Assembly (NCBI GenBank): GCA_036023115.1
Contig: JAYKKT010000049.1
Span: 1,488,001 to 1,552,000, forward strand
Direction: 5' to 3'
Length of the DNA: 64,000 nucleotides
Source of the DNA: Brasenia schreberi
Lineage: Eukaryota > Streptophyta > Magnoliopsida > Nymphaeales > Cabombaceae
Below the pieces are notes generated by a model. The model did no database searches, was not told the origin of the DNA, and worked only from the letters and a program-made list of their open reading frames with translations. The position numbers and the translations under genes are program-made. Position 1 is the first letter of the stretch; each line of letters begins with the position of its first letter. Positions 45,219 through 57,009 of this stretch are shown here, piece by piece.

Positions 45219-45775
45219 AGCATAAAGATGGCAGGGCTAAAAGCCGAATTTATGAGGAAGTTACGAACGAATGTCGAAGGCTCAAATTAAGAAGAAGAGC
45301 CGAAAGCTATGTTAGAGCGGGAGGCAACTTGAATGGAGGGAAGAATGTGGTGTTTGAACCCCGGAAGATTGGGTCTGGGTGTTACATGAGAGAAAAGAAA
45401 GATTTCCTTCACAAAGTGAAACCAAGCTTCCAACCACGAGGGAGATGGGCCATTCCGGGCAAGTGTTGGCCAAGATCGATGACTAATGCCTACAAGATAG
45501 TACCTCTTCAGTGTGAGTATAGTGTTAGTGCAACTTTCTAACGTGGTCGATTTGTCTCCATTTGATGTAGGTGATGAAGATTTCCAATTCGAGGCCTAGA
45601 TTCACTTCAAAGAAGGAGGGCATGATGTGAGCCCACTAAGGAGCAAGGGATCGAGGAGTACTACTGAGGACTTGGTGGACACTATGTGCAAGAGCCCTAG
45701 GACCAAGAAAGCCCAAGAAGTCCTAAATCAAATGGTGACAACTTTAATTCAAGCAAGCCCAAACGTTAAGTCTTG
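45219..45775 (+). pseudogene. Integrase C-terminal region and polyprotein tail (copy VII)
   Basis: Broken frames with KHKDGRAKSRIYEEVTNECR and KVKPSFQPRGRWAIPGKCWP carry remnants of the post-core region in shifted frames. Then comes NVVDLSPFDVGDEDFQFEA and, past a stop, the tail LRSKGSRSTTEDLVDTM ... KKAQEVLNQMVTTLIQAS ending at about 45775. The usual order for this family. Confidence 0.7.
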
Positions 45776-46510
45776 ATGGAGTGGAGCCCAAATTAGTCAC
45801 TTATCTCCTCCAACTTGAAGACCCATGATGAGACCCATGATGGCTTGGATGTCCACGCTTCTTCTAAAATAGCATTTTTTCTAGTTTTATTTACTATTAA
45901 ATAAAGTGCTAATAAACTATCTAGAAGCCGATGAATAAGTGCACATTTTTTGGGAGGGCAACCTTTAGTTTGTATGCCTAGGTAACTCCTATTTTCTAGC
46001 TTAATGCTTTAATTAGCCACTTAATGGATTAGTTATCGCTTTTATGGGGAATTTGTCACATTATGATGACCATTTTGTATACATATTCTATGCACCCCAT
46101 TTCTCCATAAGTATGTACCTAAAACATGAATGAAAGGACTCTTGGATGTGAATTTGGATTGAATCCAATTGTGAGAATTTCATTCTCTTTGGTTCTCTTA
46201 GTTGAGCCATCTTGGTTCTTATAAAAGGCTTCCTTACCTTTGTAGCAATTTTTCGCTTGACTTATCAACTCTCTAAGAGTGTGGCGTCTTATTTCCTCCC
46301 GTTCCTTTTCCTTTTTTCATCTTTTCTATTGTTTTTACTATTCATGCATACTATTCATGTCACTATTCACTGCCATTCTTGTTCTTCGGCATCTTGCTCA
46401 TCGTTTCATTCTTTCGCTAGAATACTAAATCCAACTCAAGGACGATCCGTAAAAATAATATGCATCCAACTCGAATCATGCTCAATAGGCAATTTGGGAA
46501 GCTCCTAGAG
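45776..46510 (+). mobile_element. Probable 3' LTR of gypsy copy VII
   Basis: Begins after the polyprotein tail and GGAGTGGAGCCC (a weak purine tract); has TTATAAAAGG at about 46217. The part CTTGGATGTGAATTTGGATT to CCAATTGTGAGAAT (46143-46178) recurs reversed at about 47045-47105. The right border is uncertain. Confidence 0.5.
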
Positions 46511-46522
46511 GTCCTTAAGAAA

Positions 46523-47160
46523 TTATACATTAATGTACACTTCATTGAGGCGTTGTAACAAATGCCTACCTATGCTAAATTTCTTCAAGGACATTTTGTG
46601 ATGATGAATCCACTTACCATGGTTTTCACTTTTTACGGATCTATCTAGGGTGGATTTCACGAAATTGATCTCAATAAAGGACTTGTCTTGTTTAAAAATC
46701 GTTTGTATCTCGTGCCACGCTATTTCGGAATTAAGCGATTCACAAACCGAGATGAAGAGAGGACTGCGTTTTTGAATCACGAATTTGGCTCATGAATCAC
46801 CGAGAAACGATTTATAAAATATAAGATATGAAACTGTAGAAGATAATGTAGAAATTTGGATATATCCTTCGAGTGCACAAAAAACAAAATTCGTAAGAAG
46901 AAAGAGAAAACAATCAAATGGACAAGATAAGGAATGGAATGGTAGGCGCCACAATTCCAAGGGAAATTGATAAGCCAAGGTGAGGATCACCACAAGGGTC
47001 TCTGGACTCTCGATAAGATCAAAGGGTTAGTTCAATGAAGAACCTAAAGAGAGGCTAAACACTCTCACAATTGGAACAAATCCAAATTGAACATCCAAGT
47101 TGTTTTCATTCAGAAAAAGGGGTATTTATGTTGAAAACAAGCCTCCCAGCTTAGCCAATC
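46523..47160 (-). other. Reversed LTR-like segment with a short unidentified frame
   Basis: The upper part (46990-47110) is a diverged inverted relative of the LTR-like segment at 46.14-46.22 kb (CAATTGTGAGAGTG, reversed). Below it an 85-codon - strand frame (46780-46523: MIQKRSPLFISVCESLNSEI...) resembles no domain I can name; its position suggests a retroelement gag start but nothing confirms it. Confidence 0.3.
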
Positions 47161-48580
47161 AACCTTAACTAAATAGTCTACCTCTCACTTAACCAATAAA
47201 ACAAAAGGTTAAATAAGTGCATTTTAAAGCTCAAAACAGGAACCCTAGACCGCAATACGAATTTAATAAGTCTACCTAAGCATCAAAACATATTCACTAA
47301 ATCTGGAATTTTGAGCCCTAGCCCTAGACCAAGTCATGAGTTCTTCAACTGACTCTCGACTTTGAGCACAACCACCATTCGAGTGGGGTTTTTCTTCGAT
47401 ATCCTCATCAGAACTCAAGCATGCTTCTATTTGAATATTTCAATATTCAAACTCATTATAGCTGACACTACTTAGTGTCGCTCTTGGCATTTAATCGAAC
47501 TCATACGGGAACATGTACATATTAAATTCATTTATGTTTGATACCAGTAAGCTCTTGCTGTTACTGAAATCCTTGGGTTCAAACAATGGATGCCAGCGGG
47601 TTGATTCCTAAAAATACTGACTGCAACCTATTCAAATTTTGTAAGTGACGTCATCTGAAATATCCAAATATCCAATTTGACACTAAACTCGGATCATTCG
47701 ACGTCTGAAACCGTTATTCAAAGACTGTTTGGATTTGGATTCCGCATATGCATAGCATGAACTAAATTTCAGTTTGTACTTTCCGATTAGTATGGATCCA
47801 ACTCCATTGCCCACTATAAGTTACGCCTTGCAGATCGAGCTTTTGAGCCTTGTAAAAGTGCCTGCATGTCCACCCTGTGGATTTGAACCATAGACTGGTT
47901 GTCGACCCTACTAAAATAGCACAGGACCTTTACTCTCCAAATTTGTTATTACCTTTCATCCCCATATCTTCCATGTTCAATTTCATATATCCGAACAAGA
48001 CGGAATTGGTAAACCATTATCTGAACTGATTTAAGTTCCCACCAATGTAACCACTTATGTTGTATTGTATATGTAAATAACAGTAATAAGGTTTAGATAA
48101 TTTGATCGATTTGGATCGAACTTACAATTTAATTGTGAATCTGAAACTGGTTGAAGCAAATCATGATATTTAAAAAAAATCATATGTAAAACTTATAATT
48201 TAATTTTACATGTGATTAACGCAAGTCATAATTTGTCACTAAATATAAAGAGGTCCGGTTGCTCCTGTACATCCCATATTAAAAAGGGACACTAGTTGAA
48301 GCAAGTCATGTAGAATCCAAAGTGCAGACCCTAGTAAACTTTAACTAAGATTAAACCAACCGAAGCCCGAACCAATCGAGTTCCACGCTGTATCCCGGGT
48401 TCAGTTTCCATATTGGGTTTGCGTCCATCGGAATTTTGACCGGGTACACAGGCGCCAGAGTTTGGTTCCACTGGATCAGAACCTGGACTTATCCCATTAT
48501 GATTATGGTAAAGGTTTGGCAACAAAAGAGAGAGAGTCTTGTAGGCTAAGGGCCCCTAAGAAAACCCGCTTTTCCTAAAA
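47161..48580. other. Gene-less stretch upstream of the PHD gene
   Basis: No coding sequence recognised. A segment of about 48 bp (47205-47252, GTTAAATAAGTGCATTTTAA then AGCTCAAAACAGGAACCC) is repeated with few changes at 49821-49868. The rest is AT-rich, ordinary intergenic DNA. Confidence 0.55.
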
Positions 48581-49001
48581 CCGCCCTCTTACCAAAACCA
48601 GACTTCCGAACCGCTTTCTTTACCGAGTAGCCAAAAATCGACGAACAAGAAGAAGAGAAGGAAAGTTTTTGCCCTAATTAGGGTTTCCTTTGTCACAGGC
48701 TCCACCATTGAGAAAGAAAAATCAGATCTTGAGACTACGAAATAGCTAAGAACGAAAACGAAAGGTAACAATTTTCTGCCAATTTAATGGTTTTCTTCTT
48801 CCCTCATACTGCATGGCGATAAGACGGATAGGGCTTTTCGCGTTCATAAGAATCTAAATAAACAAAGAAAACGTTGATCTTCTAGTATTTCCGTTGCCAA
48901 ACTTTGGGGAAACGTGAATCTTGTAGAGAAAAGGAGGAAGAGAACTCGCATACGGAAACTCAAAACCTAGAAGCCGTCGTCTTCGCGTTTCCGGCCAAGC
49001 C
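48580..49001 (+). promoter_or_regulatory. 5' leader/promoter region of the PHD gene
   Basis: Contains CCCTAATTAGGGTTT (48671-48686), a telo-box-like palindrome common near plant transcription starts, and an A/G-rich leader before the ATG at 49002 in a good context (AAGCCATGG). No convincing TATA box was placed. Confidence 0.4.
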
Positions 49002-49313
49002 ATGGTGGTGAACAGCTCGCGGGCGTGCAAAAGATTGAAGAGGCGTGTGACAGCAGATCTCTTCGATCTGCGAGGCTTTCTTCCGCAAGAACTCGCCGAT
49101 CTCTACGCTTCGCACCCCTTCAGATCGAGCATCAGATCGTTCCTCTCGAGATTCGCGCTGCTGCCTACGGTACCTGGCAGATCGCCTTCCGAGCGGCCGC
49201 CGGCGACGTCTCTCGCGAGGCCGAGGGCAGAGCCGGCACCGTAACTCTCAACGTCGTTGAAGAAGATGTCTCCCGCTCCAGATCCGTCTATTGCGACCAC
49301 TGTCGCGTCGTCG
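49002..49313 (+). pseudogene. First exon of an MS1/MMD1-type PHD-finger gene, frameshifted
   Basis: From ATG 49002: MVVNSSRACKRLKRRVTADL then FDLRGF, FRSSIRSFLSRFALLP. In plant MALE STERILITY 1/MMD1-type PHD proteins (At1g33420-like) this basic N-terminus leads to a TWQIAF block. Here TWQIAFRAAAGD, GTVTLNVVEEDVSRSRSVYC and DHCRVVG are present but one frame away; the break is at about 49164-49166. The exon ends at a good donor (G|GTACGTG, 49314) after the first base of a Gly codon, the phase expected for this family. No further exon (the downstream PHD finger) was found to 64 kb; hAT, copia and LTR insertions occupy the DNA behind it. Either a sequencing indel in a gene with a very large intron, or a remnant. 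Family members act in the nucleus in anther/meiocyte gene control. Confidence 0.8.
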
Positions 49314-50083
49314 GTACGTGCGGGCCCCTCTCATCATCTTTCTCGCCGGGAAACCATCCGATCTGAAGGATCGCTGGTTTCACTGGCAGACCCGGAGGTG
49401 GAAGTTTTCACGTTTGACGTTTTTCATTATTTTATTTTATTTGAAAAAATCCATAAAAATGTGCCGCTTTCAATTTCTGATCGACTCGTATGCTACTAAT
49501 ATTGTTGTTTTATTGGGAGGGTGATTTCGTAAATTACGCTTTTTTTAGTTTTATAATCTCCTCCCACTGAGTGGTAACGCAAGAGTGCTTTGCTTGATTT
49601 ATTATGATTAAGCCTCGTTCGTCTCGTGTGAGATGTGGAGCGTCAATGTGGTGATTTTGGGTCCTATTTGATTTGCACCTTCTCTCGTGAGCTCGTCTCA
49701 TGGAAACTTTCTGCTCCGTTTCTATTTATCCCGTCAAATTTTATGTTTTGAATTGATTAGAACACTTCACCTTTTCTGCTTCTTTTCTTTGCATTATAAT
49801 ATGACTAAACTGAGCACGGCAAAACGTTAAATAAGTACATTTTAAAGCTCAAAACAGAAACCCTAGATCAATGTTGTAATAAGTGTATGCTCATATTGTA
49901 TAGGGTATTGATACGTAATAATTGTGTCGTATTATATGATACAATACCGAATGATATATTAAAAAATAATTATTTTATAAAATATAAAAAAATTATAATT
50001 AAAAAACATAATATAATCAAGTGATAGAGAAAACAATCAAAATGCAACTAATGATATTTTTATGATATATAAACTAATACCAC
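49314..50083. other. Intron-like DNA behind the PHD exon
   Basis: T-rich, intron-like start, then the second copy of the 48 bp repeat (49821-49868) and a GTATTGATACG/GTCGTATTATATGATAC-rich stretch (49890-49965) that may be the end of the neighbouring hAT element. Confidence 0.5.
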
Positions 50084-50706
50084 GAGTCTACAAGCCTAAA
50101 AGAGTAAGAAAGGTAAACTTAAAGTTAACAATATACCAACAAGTTTATGAAAGTTTACAAAGTTAATATTATAATTTATTATATGATAAAAATACAAAGT
50201 TATAAATTACAACATTTCAATTTCATTATTTCATTTTATAAAACATGGATCATAATCAACAAATCCATCATAAGCATTATAATTAGAGTCACCACCATCA
50301 TTATCATTATTGCCACCATCATCTCCCTCCTCTTCGTCCAAAATTAGGTCATCTACATCGTCATCTTCAATCTCTATTTTTGCTTCTGAGTCTACAAGCC
50401 TAAAAGAGTAAGAAAGGTAAACTTAAAGTTAACAATATACTAACAAGTTTATGAAAGTTTACAAAGTTAATATTATAATTTATTATATGATAAAAATACA
50501 AAGTTATAAATTACAACAGTTCAATTTCATTATTTCATTTTATAAAACATGGATCATAATCAACAAATCCATCATAAGCATTATAATTAGAGTCACCACC
50601 ATCATTATCATTATTGCCACCATCATCTCCCTCCTCTTCGTCCAAAATTAGGTCATCTAATCCTTCATCTGATACATCGTCATCTTTAATCTCTATTTTT
50701 GCTTCT
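50084..50706 (-). repeat. 304 bp tandem duplication inside the hAT relic
   Basis: 50084-50387 and 50388-50706 are almost identical; the second copy has 15 extra bases (AATCCTTCATCTGAT). On the - strand each encodes the same acidic tail (DDLILDEEEGDDGG, NNDNDGGDSNYNAYDGFVDY). The near identity indicates a recent duplication. Confidence 0.9.
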
Positions 50707-52245
50707 ATTGCTCTCAAGTTTGTATCCCGTAAAATAATATAATAATTTTTTTATTCAATCATCAAGAATATCAACATTTTCGTAGCTAAGTGGGTTATAT
50801 GGCACATTTTTTGCATTTCTTATATCTCTTTGCATTTGTATATAAAGAAAACAAAAAAAGAATATAATTTACTATAAATTAGAAAATATTATTATTTATG
50901 AGTTACAATATAAGAAATAACAAACGTATAACAAAAGTATCCGTTTACCTTTGCCTTAACTTCATATTGTATGCAATACATACAAATCACGAAGACGAGC
51001 ATTCTCCAATCTATTTCTCTTCTTTGTATGAATGCATTAAAAAACTCCAATTCCTCTCGTATCAACTCGAACTACATGTTTGGCTTAATATGCGTTGAGC
51101 AAACCTCGATAAATTCAGTATATCTACACCAAATCGAGTATACTATTTATCTAAAATAAAATATAATAAATTAAAGGATTAAGTCTTAAAAAGCAACACA
51201 AGTCATAAGAATGAATAGTAATAATAATTTATCAAAAAATAAAATTATACCTGATCGCATTTGGGAGCGGAGTTGTATTGCAATTGACCTTCCAAAATCT
51301 CGAACATTATCTATCCAATAGTTACATAGCTATAAATGAATATTGCACCTAGTATATGAATCTTGTATAAGGTCAATTGCATTCAAATCATGATGCATTT
51401 GACTATTCCAATGTGCATCAATTATCTATCAAACTTTCTTTAGAAATTACCACTTGCGGTCAAAGTTTGCTTGTATTTCCAATTTAATTTTATCCATAAC
51501 ATCACATATATAATGCATAGCAGGCACATCTTCGTTGTTTACCATTCTCATTATCTTCACTAAAAGCACAATGATCCTAAAAAAATGTTGCATTTTTCTC
51601 AAAAGTTAACATTAAAAATAACATCTACTATACTAACCCTCTCTCTCTTTCTCAACCAACTTATAGAGCCTCATTTATCATATGTAAACATCTTTTTCAA
51701 TGTATTTTTTGTGTGATAAGACTTTGAATAGTAATAACATTCGTAGCAAATTTTGTCGACGAATGCCTAATCAACTTTGTTTTGCCAGTATAGATTCTTA
51801 TCAAATACAATACAAATGAGTGGTTATAAATAAACTTTGTGATATTTCTATATGCATCAATTGTCTCATTAATGTCATTCGTTGCACTTAAATCCTCAAG
51901 CATTAAGTTTATGCGATGTGCAACACATGGAGTTCATACTAAGGATGGATGGCTCGCTTGAAGCATCTTACCAGTTGCTCTAAAGTTTTCACCATTATTT
52001 CATCTTAAAAAATAGAGTAAATTATTATAAGTTTTATCAATATGGGACAAATCATAAGATTTCAAAAATAATGTCCTCTTTGGACAATAGACTAAGAAGT
52101 TTACTAATTATCTATGATGTCTATCAGTTCAACCATCAACCGTAATGAAACAACTAGTAGCCTTCTATGACAGTCTAAATTTAATACTTCATTCATAAAC
52201 AATATCAACCCATTCATAAAAATGAACTCTAGAATATGTGTGTCA
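50500..52245 (-). pseudogene. hAT-type transposase relic (DUF659/dimerisation type)
   Basis: On the - strand, from 52245 down: FITVDG and TDRHHR (52110-52150), LVNFLVYCPKRTLFLKSYDL, TPCVAHRINLMLEDL, TKFIYNHSFVLYLIRIYTGK (51697-51903 frame), VLLVKIMRMVNNEDVPAMHY, CDVMDKIKLEIQANFDRKW and IIDAHWNSQMHHDLNAI (51370-51580), then after an AT-rich gap an acidic C-terminal tail (50550-50717). This is the order of plant hAT transposases with a DUF659 domain. Many stops and frameshifts, the N-terminal BED zinc finger missing (the copia element begins there). Inactive. Confidence 0.85.
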
Positions 52246-52346
52246 GAATAGGCAAAAATTGAAAACTAAACAATCTAAGGTGTAGAATATATCCTAAAGG
52301 AAACTTGCGTCCGCCACCACCACACGTAATAGAGTAACAAATAAAA

Positions 52347-53000
52347 ATGTATAAAACATTTCATAAAGATGATATAATAGCAAGAATCATCACATTGACG
52401 TACATAGAGGATGACTTGATCAGGGTCTTTAAGGAATTCGAGACTACGAAAGAGTTTTTCGATTCTATAACAGCTAAATACGATATAACTGCCAAGTTGC
52501 ATGTCGAGTTGCTACTACAAAAATATAATTCATTCAAAATGAAAGAAGGAGATAATGTAGTAGAACATGTAAATCATATGTTGGTAATTGCAAGAGACCT
52601 AGTTGTAGCAAAATCAGTCATCCCAAAACCGATGCAGATATCCACAATATTCAACAGTCTTTCCCATCATGGAACATGGTCACCACTGCCCTCAAGCTAG
52701 GGTTAGAAATCAACCTTTCTGAATTGCCCCTAAAACTAGCAATTGAGAAAGAACATATGAATAAAAAGAAAAATAAAAAATTACTAATAGTAAAAGATAA
52801 GATAGGGTCTAGCTCCAAACCCAACCAAAGGAGAAATAACACAAACAAAAAGTTTGGTAAAAATAAGAAAAAGGGCAGTCAATCTTTTAATAAAATGCAA
52901 GAAACCGTTTCTCGAGTCAAGTGTTTTAGTTGTAGAAAGATGGGACACTATAAGAGGGATTGTTGCAAAAAGAAGAGTAGAGAAAACAACCCATAACGCG
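52347..53000 (+). pseudogene. Ty1/copia gag (copy 2)
   Basis: The frame 52347-52700 reads IEDDLIRVFKEFETTKEFFD, DITAKLHVELLLQKYNSFKM and GDNVVEHVNHMLVIARDLVV, the UBN2-type gag core. After a shift the frame 52676-52996 has LGLEINLSELPLKLAIEKEH, a long lysine-rich stretch and an intact CCHC knuckle (CFSCRKMGHYKRDC). The N-terminal gag and the 5' LTR are missing; the element begins abruptly beside the hAT relic. Confidence 0.85.
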
Positions 53001-53039
53001 GACAATCAGATAAGCATGACATAATCTGCATGATATTAA

Positions 53040-54175
53040 ATTGTCTCTACATGGAACGTCTGATGATTGGTTGGTGGATTAACTCTAGAGTGATAAGACA
53101 TATCTTGAAAATCAAAGAAGGGGAAATAGATCTAAAGGAGTACAAACCATGAGAACATTGGGTATACATGGGAAATAATACTTTCTTAGATATTCTAGGT
53201 ATTGGGTCCTTTAGAATTTTTTTACAATGCATACCAGTTGTATTGACTTATGTGTTAATTGTTCCATCTATAAGGCGCAATCTGGTTTCGATTCCTACCT
53301 TAGTGAAGAAAGGTTTTGAGGTCAGGTTTGTTCCTAGCAAGGTGAATGTGAGAAAACATGAGAGAGTATTTTTCTCTGAGGAATTTGATTTGGAACATGG
53401 GCTGTTCAAATTGAAAATTAATGAGAATGAAAATTCTTTTGCTTATATTGATTGTGCCTTTAATATTGATTGTGCCTTTAATATTGATGTAAATGTATGG
53501 CATAAACGCCTTGGGTATATAACTCTAGAAAAGTTGAGAAAATTATCCAACTTTGACTTATTGTCAAGTTTTGAAGAAAATAATTCAACAAGTATGAAGC
53601 TTATATACAAGGAAAAATGACAAGAAAAGTTTTTCCTAGAGAGACAACAAGGGCAACAACCCTGTTGGAGGTCATTCACACGGATTTATGTGAACTATTC
53701 GGAGTAATGTCATATCATGAAAAAGTTTATTTTATAATCTTTATCGATGATTACTCAAGATATACGTATTTATATCTCTTAGCACATAAATTTGAAGTAC
53801 TTCAAGCTTTTAAAGAATGTAAGCAAGAAATTGAAAATCAACTAGGACATTCAATCAAAGTCTTAAGATCAGATAGAGGTGGTGAATATACCTCTACGGA
53901 ATTTTTAGAATTATGTAAAGACCTTGGTATCGCAAAACAAAATACAATACCTAGAACACCTCAACATAATAGTGTAGCTGAAAGATATAACATGACCTTA
54001 CTGAATATGACAAGGTCAATGTTAATTGATGCATCTCTACCAAAGATATTTTGGGGAGAAGCAGTAAGTACAACGATATACATACTCAATAGAGTATCAT
54101 ATAAGGTTGTATTCACTACACCATATGAGATGTGGTTTGAAAGAAAACCCAACCTAGGTCATCTTAGGAGGTAGG
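53040..54175 (+). pseudogene. Ty1/copia protease and integrase (copy 2)
   Basis: In the protease the WxxDSGA box reads WWINSRVIRHI, so the catalytic Asp and Gly are gone. The frame 53168-53620 has IPSIRRNLVSIPTLVKKGFE-like sequence and the integrase zinc-domain start (NVWHKRLGYITLEKLRKLSN); a direct duplication of IDCAFNID (24 bp) precedes it. The frame 53617-54174 is an integrase core with all three acidic residues (Asp23 in HTDL, Asp86 in RSDRGGEY, Glu122 in SVAERYN). The second half of the zinc domain (CxxC) is missing between the frames. Confidence 0.87.
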
Positions 54176-55465
54176 GATCTATTGCACATATAAAGATCTT
54201 TGATCAGTTTAGAGATAAGTTAGACAGTAGGTCCTTGAGTTATATTCATCGGATATCCTAAAGACTCAAAGGGATATCGATTTTATCATAAGAACCATGG
54301 ACTGATAGAGAGTAGAGATGTTAAAGTCTTAGAAGATAATAAGAATGACACCCTCGAAAATAATGATGAGTATACTGACGATTTAGTAGACCTAGATCAA
54401 TCATCATTTAAACCCTATTAAAGACCTTCTTGAAACAACCAAAACTTTAAGTGGAAATAAAAGACTTGGGACCACGTTGTCCTACTTAAAGGATTATCAC
54501 ACTTATCTTGTAGTAGAACTGTGTAATTTGGTGGATTTAGATGAGTTGGCTTATAACTTAACTTATCAACAAGCTATGAACTCATTAGAAGCAATAGAAT
54601 GGGAGAAAGCCATGGATGAGAAAATTGAATTCATTGAAAAAAACCAAGTTTGAGAATTGACTAATTTTCCAGAAGGAAAGAAAGTCATACGCTGTAAATG
54701 GGTTCTGAAAAAGAAATATAAGGTCGATGGTTCAATCTACATGTTTAAAGTGAGGTTGGTTGCAAAGGGTTTTTCACAAAAAGAGGGGATAGATTATATT
54801 GAGACATATTCTCCTGTTGTAAAATTTACATCCATAAGGATAATCCTAATATTATCTGCATATTATGATTTGGACTTACATCAATTAGACGTAAAGACAA
54901 CTTTTCTAAATAAAGATTTAGATGAAATCATATACATGCAGAAGCCCAAAAGATATATAGTTGAAGGCTAAAAAGATAAAGTATATAGGCTGAAAAAATC
55001 CTTATATGGCCTGAAACAGTTACCTCGCCAATAGTATTTGACTTTTCAAAATGCGATTATAGAACTTGGGTTTGTGTTTAATGAGCTTTATCACTATGTA
55101 TATGTCTCAAACAGTGGGAGCCACTTTGTTATCTTGTCGTTATATGTAGTGACATATTGTTGATTGAGAATGACAATGAGATGATTGTCAAAACTAAGTC
55201 ATGGTTAAACTTAAGGTTCAAAATGAACGATATGGGAGAAGCATCCTATATCCTTGGTATAAAGATTTTTCGAGATAGAGAATCTAAACTCTTATGCCTA
55301 AGTCAGGAGAGATATATTGACTATATCCTCAAGAAGTTTAAAATGGGTGAATATAAGTCTACTATTACACCTGTTATAAAAAGGGTCAAACTAAGTAAGG
55401 CTGATTGTCCCGGGAATGATACGATAAGCCTAACGTTCTTTATGCATAAGCTGTGGGTAGCTTGA
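54176..55465 (+). pseudogene. Ty1/copia reverse transcriptase (copy 2)
   Basis: The post-integrase tail is broken. RT begins about 54657 (MTNFPEGKKVIRCKWVLKKK, VRLVAKGFSQKEGIDYIETY, LHQLDVKTTFLNKDLDEIIY), stops at 54969, continues KVYRLKKSLYGLKQLPRQ and reaches the YxDD position at about 55143, where a one-base change in length shifts the frame inside the active-site codons. The frame 55157-55465 then carries LIENDNEMIVKTKSWLNLRF and ASYILGIKIFRDRESKLLCL. Confidence 0.87.
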
Positions 55466-56098
55466 TGTATGCAATATTGTGTAGAAGACCTGATATCAAC
55501 TTTGTTATTGGTCTTATGAGAAGATATCAAGGTAACCCTAGATGACAGCATTGGATAGTTGTAAAAAGAATTTTAAGATATCTAAAAGTAACAAAAGACT
55601 TAAAACTGTGTTTTCAAGCAGATGAACTGAAAGTGATAGGATACTCAGATCTTCACTTTGTTGGAAGGAAAGATGACAACAAATTAACCTCAGGACAAAT
55701 ATTCTTATTTGGAAGTAGTGTTGTTTCTTTGGCATGTAAGAAACATGGTTGTGTAGCATTGCATACACAGGAAGCTGAGTATATGGCTTATTGTATGGCT
55801 GCAATGAGTATCATCTTGATAAGCCGCTTCATACGAGATTTAAAGCTGGAGATAGCCAACGAGTCAATTATCATTTACTGTGACAACAACACAGCAATTA
55901 CTCTTATCAAGAGTGGAGCTGACAGCTCTAAGAGCAAGCATATAATGGTTAAATACCACTATGTTTATGGTTATGAGAAAGAAAATATTCATCTCATACA
56001 TGTCAACTCATGATATGTTGGCAGACCCCTTGACTAAAGGTATAACATAGGATCTTTTCTCAAAACATGTTGCGAACATGGGTTTGAGATATGTCTGA
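55466..56098 (+). pseudogene. Ty1/copia RNase H (copy 2)
   Basis: The frame 55633-56013 keeps YSDLHFVGRKDDNKLTSGQI, SLACKKHGCVALHTQEAEYM and IIIYCDNNTAITLIKSGADS, the RNase H acidic positions in order. A shift at about 56011 separates the end (DMLADPLTKGI, LFSKHVANMGLRYV) with TGA at 56096-56098. Confidence 0.85.
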
Positions 56099-56236
56099 TT
56101 GTTGTGTAGGTAAAAAACCACATAACTGGTGGTGATTGCAATCGCAATCATAAAATGACATTACTAGAAAAACCCCATAAAACTTGAAAGAAAACCAATA
56201 TGTCAAATCACTTAGCTCGAATGACCAAGTGGGAGA

Positions 56237-56628
56237 TATAAGGAAATATATGGCTATTCTCGACAACCCCAGCACAGAAATGACTGGATTGGTCATCCAG
56301 CTGTTATCTGTGAAAGGGATGCGGGCAAGGATGACTGTAACGGCTATCAAAGGCCAAAATCATCGGATGGTTTTCTAAGTTTATCAATAACCATTCGGAT
56401 AAGGGGTTCTAGGAAAGGAAAGCCCAGTAGAAAATCCAAGAGGAAAGTGGAGCAGGCGCTGCTCTATAAATAGAGAGCAGCACACGAGAATAAACACGGT
56501 GAAATACACATAGAAATTGAGCATTCCTCCTAGGCAAAACTTACTGAGAGGAAACCTAGAAAAAAAAACTGAAGCAATCATATCTCTTTAAAGATCCGTT
56601 GTTGTTGTGTACTTAAGCACGATAACAG
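56237..56628 (+). mobile_element. 3' LTR of copia copy 2
   Basis: Preceded by the purine tract AAGTGGGAGA (56227-56236), contains CTATAAATAGAG (56464 on) and ends roughly at GCACGATAACA. Borders are approximate, because no 5' LTR is available to compare. Confidence 0.65.
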
Positions 56629-56850
56629 AGGACATCGGAGGGTCAACTGTAAGCCAGAACCGGAAAGAGAGTCAACAAAATTCCATCATGGAGGTGTGTA
56701 TGTGTTCACATGATAGGAATCAAATGCAAAAATTGCAAAATAAAGGGAATCTAAAAGACATACCGATGCATTATCCTTCCTCTGGCTGTTTTTTTTATGT
56801 TACTCCAAGTTTAAGTATTTTTAATCATCTAATCATGTACACATGTACTA

Positions 56851-56853
<3 letters not shown>

Positions 56854-56932
<79 letters not shown>
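56854..56932. repeat. Compound (CT)n(AT)n(GT)n microsatellite
   Basis: About twelve CT, twelve AT and sixteen GT units run directly into one another. Every junction is in register, so the strand alternates pyrimidine-purine over the last two thirds. Confidence 0.95.
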
Positions 56933-57009
56933 CAATGATGGTTAGAAATATGCTTTTTATATTTCCAAGTTAGTGTAGAACTTTGCAGTTAACGAGCTTA
57001 GTCAAGCTT

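Noticed and set aside
46523..46780. 85-codon - strand frame as a gene
   Set aside because: No recognisable domain and lies beside reversed LTR-like sequence; kept only as a low-confidence note.
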